From NCBI GenBank assembly GCA_964390115.1, contig CAYMGT010000046.1, positions 1 to 6,099 on the forward strand: DNA of 6,099 nt, given 5' to 3'. Source of the stretch: JAIPJA01 sp964390115 (GTDB lineage Bacteria; Patescibacteriota; Patescibacteriia; Patescibacteriales; UBA12465). Positions within the stretch are counted from its first letter, which is position 1, and every line of letters starts with the position of its first letter. The notes under the pieces are model-generated. The model was given only the letters and a program-made list of their open reading frames with translations. It searched no databases and was not told the DNA's origin. The translations under genes and the position numbers were made by a program. This document shows positions 1 to 5,262 of this stretch, in pieces.

Positions 1-1083
1 CTTATCGCAGCGCTAAACAATGATGAAATAGAGGGGGCTAGTTATTTATCTCCTGAACTTGAGAATAATGTTATTGCTACGAATTCTTTAAATTTTCATA
101 AATTACTTTTAAGTCAGATCAATGCTATTTTTTTCAATCAAGCTGAGAATGAAGCTTTGGCTAATTTAGATTTAAGAAAAGCCTTGGCTTTATCTATTGA
201 TAAAGAGAATATAATAAATGAAAGTCTTAACTCAAATGCTATTAGGGCTAAGGGGCCACTTCCTGCTAGCAGTTTTGCCTTTAAGGAAGATTTAAATGCA
301 TATAGCTTTAATCAGGAAGAGGCGGAAAAACTTATACAAGAAGCCGGTTGGAACCTACAAATAATAAGTCAGGACGATGTAGATAGAGTGGATAATCCTG
401 AAGAAGAAAATTATACAGAGGGAGAAGAAATTGAAGCAACGGATGAATCAGAGTTAGAAAATAAAGATGATACCAATTGGCAAGAGATTAAAAGCCTAGC
501 AGAGACTACGGGCTTAGAGTTAATTGGGAACTGGCGGTACAAAGAAGAAGGTGAAAAAAGACAATATTTAATTATCACTTTAACTGTGCCAAAAGAGGAG
601 GTTAGTTTAAAATTATCTAAAGAAATTAAGAATTATTGGCAAGAGTTAGGAGTAAGGACTATTATCAATGAAGTTGAAATGGAAGAAATTCAAAAAAACA
701 TTATTGATAATAAAAACTTTGAGGCCATTATTTACGGAGAGATGCTTGGCTTTAATCCTGATCCCTATACATATTGGCACTCAGGGGAAAAATTAAATAT
801 TTCTAATTATAGCAATGAAGAAGTTGATAAACTATTGGAAAATATAAGAATTTCTTTAAATCAAGAAGAAAAAATTCAGAGTTATCATTCTTTTCAGGAA
901 AAAATTAATCAGGATGTTTCAGCGATTTTTCTTTATTCATCTTTTTACATTTATCCTCAAAATAAAAAAATAAAAAACTTTAATACTAGTAACATTATTG
1001 AACCGAGAGATCGTTTAACTAATATTTCTAGTTGGTATATAAAAACTAAAAATAAGTTATCTTTTTCTAATATTTTTAAATAA
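1..1083 (+). CDS. ABC transporter substrate-binding protein, family 5 (peptide/oligopeptide type), C-terminal part
   Basis: The frame is open from the first base, so the gene starts outside the window; the TTG at 157 is internal, not a start. The visible 360 residues resemble the C-terminal half of family 5 solute-binding proteins, which bind peptides or other solutes outside the membrane for an ABC importer. Seen: LDLRKALALSIDKENII (from about residue 55), the loop GPLPASSF, a GW that usually precedes a short linker, a strand with LIITLTVP, then YGEMLGFNPDPYTYWHS, where NPDP and YWHS are typical, and a final WYIKTKN. An acidic stretch at nt 373-471 (17 Asp/Glu of 33 residues) interrupts the fold after the GW and looks like a disordered surface insertion. 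Signal peptide and lipobox would lie upstream, so lipoprotein status cannot be judged. Family assignment is fairly sure; the substrate is unknown. Confidence 0.85.
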   Translation, partial: LIAALNNDEIEGASYLSPELENNVIATNSLNFHKLLLSQINAIFFNQAENEALANLDLRKALALSIDKENIINESLNSNAIRAKGPLPASSFAFKEDLNAYSFNQEEAEKLIQEAGWNLQIISQDDVDRVDNPEEENYTEGEEIEATDESELENKDDTNWQEIKSLAETTGLELIGNWRYKEEGEKRQYLIITLTVPKEEVSLKLSKEIKNYWQELGVRTIINEVEMEEIQKNIIDNKNFEAIIYGEMLGFNPDPYTYWHSGEKLNISNYSNEEVDKLLENIRISLNQEEKIQSYHSFQEKINQDVSAIFLYSSFYIYPQNKKIKNFNTSNIIEPRDRLTNISSWYIKTKNKLSFSNIFK

Positions 1084-1087
1084 ATTA

Positions 1088-1119
1088 TTTTAGAAATTTT
1101 CTAAAAAATACTTCTTTTT
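1088..1119 (+). terminator. Weak candidate terminator after the solute-binding protein gene
   Basis: TTTTAGAA (1088-1095) pairs with TTCTAAAA (1099-1106) across a 3-nt loop, and a T-rich run (1114-1119) follows 7 nt later. The stem has one G-C pair and the T-run is not directly adjacent, so this is a weak terminator at best. It lies just after the TAA, where one would be expected. Confidence 0.3.
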
Positions 1120-1141
1120 AATAATTAAAAAACTCAGACAT

Positions 1142-1172
1142 AGTTTTTGACTTTGACAAGTTTTTGACTTTG
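1142..1172 (+). repeat. Two 14-bp direct repeats, AGTTTTTGACTTTG, at 17-bp period
   Basis: AGTTTTTGACTTTG occurs at 1142-1155 and again, identically, at 1159-1172. Each copy contains TTGACT, and the join creates a further TTGACA at 1153-1158, so three possible -35 hexamers lie in tandem before the RNase J gene. The repeats could be a local duplication that multiplied -35 elements, or a pair of regulator binding sites. Confidence 0.8.
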
Positions 1173-1182
1173 TCTATATAAC
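1153..1182 (+). promoter_or_regulatory. Promoter of the RNase J-dedA unit, probably giving a leaderless transcript
   Basis: A perfect -35 TTGACA (1153-1158) is followed by TATATA (1175-1180, 16-bp spacer) or TATAAC (1177-1182, 18-bp spacer). Transcription starting about 7 nt beyond the -10 would begin at 1187-1189, and the RNase J ATG is at 1189. There is no room for a ribosome binding site and none is visible, so a leaderless or near-leaderless mRNA is inferred. Confidence 0.65.
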
Positions 1183-1188
1183 AAACGT

Positions 1189-2997
1189 ATGATTAAAAAT
1201 TACAAATCACAAATCACAAACTTTAACCAGCGAGCGAGTACTAGTAGTAATAAACCAAAAAATGTTCAAAAAAACTACAAAAAACCTCAGACTAAATTTA
1301 CTGGATTTTCTTCTGATAAAAAAGGAAAATTAAGAGTTATGGCTCTAGGTGGACTAGAGGAGGTTGGTCGCAATATGACTTTAATTGAATATGAAAAAGA
1401 AATTATTATTATTGATATGGGCCTAATGTTTCCTGATGCTGATATGCCAGGTATAGATTTCATAATTCCTGATAGCAGCTATTTAGAAGATAAAAAAGAC
1501 TGGATAAAGGGTGTCTTTATTACTCATGGTCACTATGATCATATAGGAGCAATCCCCTATATAATGCCTAAAATTGGTAATCCACCAATGTTTATGGGAA
1601 AAATGACCGCAGGTTTAGTGAGAAGACGACAACAAGAATTTAAATTTGGTGGTAGTTTAAAAATAAAAGAAATTGATGAAAGTAGCAGTATAAAAATGGG
1701 ACGTAACTTTACGATTGAGTTTTTACGAGTAAACCATTCCATTCCAGATTGTTTTGCTATTTTAGTTCACACTCCACTTGGCACCATTGTTCATACAGGT
1801 GACTTTAAGATAGACTTTTCGCCTGTAAATGATAAACCTGCTGATATCAATCATATGGCGAGAATCGGTCATCAGGGTGTGATGTTGCTTATGTCGGATT
1901 CAACAGATGCTATTTCACCTGGCTATCAGTTATCAGAGTCTAAAATAGGTGAAGAGATGAGTAAATTATTTGAAAAAATAGAGGGAAGAATTATTATTGG
2001 TACTTTTGCTTCACAGTTAGCTAGAATTCAAAAATTATTTGATTTAGCTGCTAAACATGGTCGTCGTATATATTTACAAGGAAGAAGTATGATAAGTAAT
2101 GTTGAGGTAGCTAATGAAATTGGATATTTAAAATTTAATGCACAACTATTAATTACAGATAAAGAGCTTTCCAATATTCCGGATGATAAGATTATAATCT
2201 TAGGCACAGGTGCGCAAGGAGAAACTAACGCTTTTCTTTCCAGAATGGTGAATGGTGATCATAAAACATTTAGTCTTAAAGCCGGCGACACGGTTATTTT
2301 TTCTTCATCAGTTATTCCTGGAAATGATAGAAATATTCAACAACTTAGAGATTTAATTGTTAGACAAGGAGCTAAGGTTATAAATCACAAAATGTTAGAT
2401 ATTCATGCCGGAGGACATGCTAAGCAAGAAGATTTAAAATTGATGATAAGATTAATGCAACCTAAATTTTTTATGCCAATTGAAGCACATCATTTTATGC
2501 TTCAAGCTCACGCTGAATTGGCTGAAGAAATGGGAATTGATAAAAATAATATTTTTGTCGCCGATAATGGTCAAGTTTTAGAATTTCAAAAAACAAATAA
2601 CAATATTCTTCAAGTTAATTTAACTAAAGAAAAAGTTCCTACGGACTACATTATGGTTGACGGCTTAGGTGTTGGTGATGTTTCTAATATTGTTTTAAGA
2701 GATAGAAGAATGATGTCAGCGGATGGTATGATAGTTGTAATTGCGACAATTGATTCCAAAACAGGAGATATTATTGGTAATCCAGACTTAATTTCTAGAG
2801 GCTTTATTTATATGAAAGAAAATAAAGAAATTATTGAAAAGACTAGAATGAGGGTTAAAAAAATAGTAAGAGAAAGGACTGTAGCAATTAGCAATGATGA
2901 TGAACTGAAAAATAAGATTAGAAATGATATTGGACAGTTTTTATTTAAGCAAACGAAAAGGAGACCAATGGTTTTACCGGTTGTAATTAGGGTGTAA
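1189..2997 (+). CDS. rnj: Ribonuclease J (metallo-beta-lactamase / beta-CASP family)
   Basis: RNase J is a zinc-dependent nuclease with endonuclease and 5'-3' exonuclease activity, acting in mRNA turnover and rRNA maturation in the cytoplasm. The 602-residue protein covers the whole family length (about 555) plus a basic Lys/Asn/Gln-rich N-terminal extension (residues 1-46). Seen: ALGGLEEVGRNM (52-63), motif HGHYDH (113-118), NHS (182-184), HTGDF (202-206), SDST (237-240), the beta-CASP segment TFASQLARIQ (272-281), TGAQGE (340-345), HAGGH (406-410) and a complete C-terminal domain (about 480-602). At the place of the usual PVHGE motif the sequence is PIEAHH (430-435), so Glu432 stands where a metal-binding His is expected. 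The ATG at 1189 fits the promoter; homology only begins near residue 47, so a later start cannot be fully excluded. dedA follows after 25 nt without a terminator. Confidence 0.96.
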   Translation: MIKNYKSQITNFNQRASTSSNKPKNVQKNYKKPQTKFTGFSSDKKGKLRVMALGGLEEVGRNMTLIEYEKEIIIIDMGLMFPDADMPGIDFIIPDSSYLEDKKDWIKGVFITHGHYDHIGAIPYIMPKIGNPPMFMGKMTAGLVRRRQQEFKFGGSLKIKEIDESSSIKMGRNFTIEFLRVNHSIPDCFAILVHTPLGTIVHTGDFKIDFSPVNDKPADINHMARIGHQGVMLLMSDSTDAISPGYQLSESKIGEEMSKLFEKIEGRIIIGTFASQLARIQKLFDLAAKHGRRIYLQGRSMISNVEVANEIGYLKFNAQLLITDKELSNIPDDKIIILGTGAQGETNAFLSRMVNGDHKTFSLKAGDTVIFSSSVIPGNDRNIQQLRDLIVRQGAKVINHKMLDIHAGGHAKQEDLKLMIRLMQPKFFMPIEAHHFMLQAHAELAEEMGIDKNNIFVADNGQVLEFQKTNNNILQVNLTKEKVPTDYIMVDGLGVGDVSNIVLRDRRMMSADGMIVVIATIDSKTGDIIGNPDLISRGFIYMKENKEIIEKTRMRVKKIVRERTVAISNDDELKNKIRNDIGQFLFKQTKRRPMVLPVVIRV

Positions 2998-3022
2998 ATA
3001 ATATATTAATTAGATTTGCTAT

Positions 3023-3646
3023 ATGTTGAGTAACTTTACAGATTTAATTTTAACTTTAGTTAACTCCATAGGTTATCTGGAGGTGTTTCTACTCATGACG
3101 CTAGAGAGTTCTTTTGTGCCCTTTCCTTCAGAAATAGTTATTCCTCCTGCCGCCTACCTTGCCTCACAAGGGAGTTTAAATATATATTTAGTTGTAGTTT
3201 CGGGCGTATTAGGGAGTCTACTTGGAGCATTAATTAATTATTTTCTAGCTTTAAAGCTGGGAAGATTAATTATATATAAGTTAGCTGATAGCAAGGTGTC
3301 CAAAATTTTTTTAATAAGTGAAGAAAAAATAGCTAAGTCGGAAAAATATTTTCTTAAGCATGGCGCAGCCTCAACTTTTTTTGGTCGATTAATTCCAGTA
3401 ATTCGTCAATTAATCTCTTTACCCGCTGGTTTAAGTCGAATGAATTTAGCTAAATTCATTTTTTATACTAGCTTAGGGTCGTTTATCTGGGTTAGTTTAT
3501 TAGCAATGTTAGGTTATGTAGCTGGAGAAAAACAAGAGATTATAATAAGTTATTATAGAGAAATTGTTTTAATTGTTATATCTTTGTTAATTATTTTCTA
3601 CGTTATTAAAAAAATAAGGAAAAGGAGGAAAAAGAAGAATATATAG
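3023..3646 (+). CDS. dedA: DedA / SNARE-associated (VTT) family membrane protein
   Basis: DedA proteins are integral inner-membrane proteins; characterised members move lipids such as undecaprenyl phosphate or phospholipids across the membrane and depend on membrane potential. The 207-residue protein has the usual family length. Seen: an amphipathic N-terminus, the re-entrant segment ESSFVPFPSE (28-37) with family Glu and Pro residues, a glycine-rich helix (53-78), then FFGRLIPVIRQLISLPAG (119-136), which is the family hallmark with two Arg residues, two further helices (about 144-168 and 175-196) and a strongly basic tail of Lys/Arg. It follows RNase J closely and is probably co-transcribed. 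No Shine-Dalgarno precedes the ATG. The substrate cannot be told from sequence; an undecaprenyl phosphate role would fit a cell-envelope neighbourhood with lspA but is inference. Confidence 0.9.
   Translation: MLSNFTDLILTLVNSIGYLEVFLLMTLESSFVPFPSEIVIPPAAYLASQGSLNIYLVVVSGVLGSLLGALINYFLALKLGRLIIYKLADSKVSKIFLISEEKIAKSEKYFLKHGAASTFFGRLIPVIRQLISLPAGLSRMNLAKFIFYTSLGSFIWVSLLAMLGYVAGEKQEIIISYYREIVLIVISLLIIFYVIKKIRKRRKKKNI
3439..3460. repeat. Perfect 22-bp palindrome inside dedA, followed by a T-run
   Basis: AATGAATTTAG (3439-3449) is followed immediately by its exact reverse complement (3450-3460). As RNA on the plus strand it would form a 9-bp stem with a 4-nt loop, followed by U residues to 3464. 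It lies in codons around residue 140 of DedA, after the LPAG motif. It resembles a weak intragenic terminator or a dimeric binding site, but has only two G-C pairs and may be chance in AT-rich coding DNA. Confidence 0.6.
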
Positions 3647-3648
3647 AA

Positions 3649-4104
3649 TTATTTTTTCTTGTAGGTATAGAAAAGTAAATAAATTGTTCCAAAACTTATT
3701 AAAATATCGGCTAAATTTAGTACGCTTAGTTTAAAAATTTCTAAATAATCAATTACAAAGCCAAAAATAAATCTATCAATCCAATTACTAAAAGCGCCTA
3801 AAATTATAGCAAGTAGAGAGAGTTTTATAGATTTAGAAAAGTTATTTTTATTTAAATAAAATAAATAAAAAAGTAGAAGTAATATGATTATACCTGTAAT
3901 TATTGTTAGAATTTCAGGAGAAAAAACTTTTAAAGAAAAAGCTATCTGGTAATTCTTAGTTAATGTGAAAGATAATACATTTTTAATAATATGAAATTCA
4001 TTTTTTGTTTGTAGACTAATAAATTTTAAATATCTGTCAAATAAAAAAAATATAGCAATTATAATTATTGCTATATTTTTTTTGATAAAAATATTTTTTA
4101 TCAT
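3649..4104 (-). CDS. lspA: Lipoprotein signal peptidase (signal peptidase II)
   Basis: LspA is an aspartic protease in the inner membrane that cleaves the signal peptide of prolipoproteins before the lipidated cysteine. The 151-residue protein has four hydrophobic segments (about 9-25, 63-83, 94-106 and 126-147). Family signatures are present but degenerate: DRYLKF (23-28) for the usual D-x-x-x-K box, NYQIAFSL (51-58) for the N-x-G-x-A-F-S box with the Gly missing, LGAFSNWIDR (102-111) for the usual GGxxGNxxDR, then FVIDYLE (116-122) and LNLADILISFG (129-139). The catalytic pair would be Asp119 and Asp133. It is the second gene of an operon, 7 nt after the TraR/DksA gene; the same pairing occurs in other bacteria such as Chlamydia. 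Its 5' end overlaps strong inverted repeats (see separate entries). It converges on dedA with a 2-nt gap. Confidence 0.9.
   Translation of the reverse strand: MIKNIFIKKNIAIIIIAIFFLFDRYLKFISLQTKNEFHIIKNVLSFTLTKNYQIAFSLKVFSPEILTIITGIIILLLLFYLFYLNKNNFSKSIKLSLLAIILGAFSNWIDRFIFGFVIDYLEIFKLSVLNLADILISFGTIYLLFYTYKKK
4043..4083. terminator. Perfect 17-bp inverted repeat with A8/T8 flanks inside lspA; terminator-like on both strands
   Basis: The left arm 4043-4059 (A8 then TATAGCAAT) is the exact reverse complement of the right arm 4067-4083 (ATTGCTATA then T8), with a 7-nt loop TATAATT. Read on either strand it is a stem directly followed by eight T, the form of a bidirectional intrinsic terminator. 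It lies in lspA codons 8-21. On the plus strand it could end transcripts running out of dedA, for which no better terminator is seen; on the minus strand it could act as an attenuator early in lspA. The inner stem has only two G-C pairs, so activity is uncertain; the repeat itself is certain. Confidence 0.6.
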
Positions 4105-4119
4105 AGTTAATTTAACTAT
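4084..4119 (-). repeat. Two abutting inverted repeats meeting at the lspA start codon
   Basis: GATAAAAA (4084-4091) pairs with TTTTTATC (4095-4102), and directly next to it ATAGTTAA (4103-4110) pairs with TTAACTAT (4112-4119). On the minus-strand mRNA the AUG of lspA (4104-4102) spans the junction of the two hairpins, and the upstream one also covers the stop codon of the preceding gene. This could hold the lspA start closed unless ribosomes arrive from upstream. Each stem has one G-C pair, so they are weak and could be compositional chance. Confidence 0.5.
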
Positions 4120-4501
4120 TTTGCAGTTTTGTTTTACAATCTATACAGGAGCTAGCAATTGGTCTAGCTAAAAGTCTTTTAGGATTAATTATTTCACCAC
4201 AATATTTACAAGTTCCATAAGTTCCTTCCTCCAGTCTTTTTAGAGCTTTGTTAATATCTTCTAGAGTTTTTTCTAAAATTTTTTCTGTAACTAAAGTGGT
4301 GGAATACTCACTTACTTCTTGTGCATTTTCATCCGGCTTACTTCCGTATTCAGGAAATTTTGCACTACGATTATCTACCTCATGAGAGTCTTGTTGTGAG
4401 ATATCCTGTAGATCATTTAAAATTTTAGATTTTCTATCTAATAGTTCTTGTTTAATAGCTTCTGAAGTTTCATTATCTAGTTTGTATTTTTTTTCAGTCA
4501 T
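4112..4501 (-). CDS. TraR/DksA family zinc-finger protein (129 aa)
   Basis: DksA-type proteins insert a coiled coil into the RNA polymerase secondary channel and change promoter responses, often with ppGpp. Seen: a helical N-terminal half, a conserved FPEYGSKPDENAQEV (49-63) at the expected coiled-coil tip, a second helix (65-92), then a four-Cys zinc finger with Cys98, Cys101, Cys119 and Cys122 in CKYC and CIDC, separated by the family sequence around NPKRLLARP (106-114). The tip lacks the exact DxxDxA of E. coli DksA but keeps acidic residues and an Ala (DENA), as usual in short family members. It heads an operon with lspA and has its own good promoter on this strand. No Shine-Dalgarno precedes the ATG. 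Family membership is firm; whether it acts as a true DksA is inferred. Confidence 0.92.
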   Translation of the reverse strand: MTEKKYKLDNETSEAIKQELLDRKSKILNDLQDISQQDSHEVDNRSAKFPEYGSKPDENAQEVSEYSTTLVTEKILEKTLEDINKALKRLEEGTYGTCKYCGEIINPKRLLARPIASSCIDCKTKLQNS

Positions 4502-4513
4502 ATTTTTATAAAT

Positions 4514-4535
4514 AAAAAAGTCAGCAATTGCGACT
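4514..4535 (-). terminator. Terminator-like hairpin with T6 tract in the leader of the traR-lspA operon
   Basis: On the minus strand AGTCGC (4535-4530) pairs with GCTGACT (4525-4519) across the loop AATT, with one bulged T, and TTTTTT (4519-4514) follows directly. It lies between the predicted start site (about 4545) and the ATG at 4501. The form is that of an intrinsic terminator, here as a possible leader attenuator, or simply a hairpin protecting the mRNA 5' end. On the plus strand no T-run follows. The core GCAATTGC is also a perfect DNA palindrome and could be an operator. Confidence 0.5.
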
Positions 4536-4551
4536 ACATTTTAGTATAAAT

Positions 4552-4580
4552 ATTATATCGCGAAAAAATAACCTTGTAAA
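4552..4580 (-). promoter_or_regulatory. Promoter of the traR-lspA operon
   Basis: Read on the minus strand, TTTACA (4580-4575) and a perfect TATAAT (4557-4552) are 17 bp apart. Transcription would start near 4545, giving a leader of about 44 nt before the ATG at 4501. The spacer contains TCGCGA (4558-4563), a GC-rich palindrome that stands out in this AT-rich region and could be a regulator site or affect promoter opening. Confidence 0.75.
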
Positions 4581-4610
4581 GAGTTGTTTGGGATTTAAAG
4601 CTTTTTACTA

Positions 4611-4639
4611 TTGACATTTTTCATTTTTTTGTTTATAAT
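4611..4639 (+). promoter_or_regulatory. Consensus promoter of the short traR-like unit
   Basis: TTGACA (4611-4616) and TATAAT (4634-4639) match the housekeeping sigma consensus at every base with the ideal 17-bp spacer. The start would be near 4646, leaving a leader of about 29 nt before the ATG at 4675. It is divergent from the traR-lspA promoter, and the two -35 boxes are about 30 bp apart, so one regulator could affect both. Confidence 0.85.
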
Positions 4640-4674
4640 AAATAGATTGTTATTTAAAAATAAAAGATAAAACT

Positions 4675-4965
4675 ATGAATGATTCGCGGAAAGAGTTTTG
4701 TAAAACACAAAAAAATGTAATAGAAAAAAAATTGGAAATTTTTCAAGAAGAGTTAAAAGAGTATGAAGAACTTCCAGGTGAAGAGCATTTAATTTTAATT
4801 AATAATTATAGCCATAAAATAAAGATTTTAAAAGAGGCTTTATTTAGAATTAAAAAAGGAGCTTATGGAATTTGTCGATCTTGTCATAAAAATATTGGAG
4901 AGAAAAGGTTATCCATGGTACCGGAAACCGAATTATGTTTACAATGTGCCAAAAATCATCAGTAG
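4675..4965 (+). CDS. Short TraR/DksA-like zinc-finger protein (96 aa)
   Basis: A second member of the TraR/DksA family. The N-terminal 60 residues form two predicted helices (about 5-30 and 36-60) joined by a short turn near LPGEEH (33-38). The C-terminal zinc finger follows the family pattern GAYGIC (62-67), with Cys67, Cys70, Cys88 and Cys91 in CRSC and CLQC, and GEKRLSMVPE (75-84) between them. It lacks the DENA/FPEYG tip of its divergent neighbour, so the two are unlikely to act alike at RNA polymerase; it is nearer in size to phage and plasmid TraR proteins. It has a perfect consensus promoter and is followed 2 nt later by an unrecognised gene, then a terminator. No Shine-Dalgarno is visible. 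Confidence 0.87.
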   Translation: MNDSRKEFCKTQKNVIEKKLEIFQEELKEYEELPGEEHLILINNYSHKIKILKEALFRIKKGAYGICRSCHKNIGEKRLSMVPETELCLQCAKNHQ

Positions 4966-4967
4966 TA

Positions 4968-5255
4968 ATGAAAAAATTTTATTTTGTAATTGATTCTATG
5001 CTTAATCTTTATTTAGGTAAAATAATAAGTATAGAACCATGCTTAGTTAATTCTAGACAACTTCTTTTTGGGGAGGTTTTATTAGCTAAGACTCTTAAAC
5101 AAAAAGAATTTGAAGAAATGCCCAATAGGGATAATTTAATAAAATTATTTTTTTCACTTTTAAGAGAAAATAAAAATTTATTTGAATTTATTCGTATTAC
5201 GTCAATAAAAACAGTTCTTTTTGTTTTATGGAGTTCATGGAATAAAGAAAATTAA
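4968..5255 (+). CDS. Hypothetical protein (95 aa), coupled to the short traR-like gene
   Basis: Not recognised. The frame extends upstream to an ATG at 4935 that overlaps the zinc-finger codons of the preceding gene; the ATG at 4968 is preferred because it lies 2 nt after that gene's TAG, an arrangement typical of translational coupling. The product begins MKKFYFVIDSML, is rich in Leu, Phe, Ile and Lys, has likely helices around residues 29-42 and 53-72, and ends with a hydrophobic stretch before WSSWNKEN. The longest hydrophobic run (about 15 residues near the C-terminus) is short for a membrane helix. One Cys is present and there is no recognisable motif. It shares promoter and terminator with the traR-like gene, so a partner role is possible but is inference. 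It may also be a poorly conserved frame. Confidence 0.55.
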   Translation: MKKFYFVIDSMLNLYLGKIISIEPCLVNSRQLLFGEVLLAKTLKQKEFEEMPNRDNLIKLFFSLLRENKNLFEFIRITSIKTVLFVLWSSWNKEN

Positions 5256-5262
5256 AATATAT

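Noticed and set aside
157..159. TTG as a start codon of the solute-binding protein
   Set aside because: The same frame is open and family-like back to base 1, so the gene is truncated by the window edge, not started here.
1357..1377. GAGGAGG followed by an in-frame ATG (Met63) within RNase J
   Set aside because: A start here would remove the conserved first strands of the metallo-beta-lactamase fold; the bases simply encode LEEVGRN.
1557..1742. Minus-strand open frame of 61 codons inside RNase J
   Set aside because: Lies wholly antisense to strongly conserved RNase J codons, has no promoter or recognisable motif, and is a shadow.
2956..2970. AAAAGGAG followed by ATG near the end of RNase J
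   Set aside because: The ATG is in frame as Met594 with only nine codons left; it codes the conserved C-terminal RRPMVLP.
3620..3630. Shine-Dalgarno-like AAAGGAGGA at the end of dedA
   Set aside because: No start codon with an open frame follows on this strand; the bases encode the Lys/Arg tail of DedA.
3626..3660. Hairpin between dedA and lspA as a shared terminator (AGGAAAAA with TTTTTCTT)
   Set aside because: Has a 19-nt loop, a G-U pair and no T-tract after the stem on the plus strand; explained by two Lys-rich C-termini facing each other.
4054..4530. AGCAATT recurring at 4054, 4154 and 4523 as a possible operon-wide operator
   Set aside because: The same heptamer also occurs inside RNase J at 2883, and the flanking symmetry differs at each site, so it looks like chance in AT-rich DNA.
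4935..4967. Longer start (ATG 4935) for the 95-residue hypothetical protein
   Set aside because: It would overlap the zinc-finger codons of the preceding gene by 31 nt; the ATG at 4968, 2 nt after the stop, is the simpler choice.
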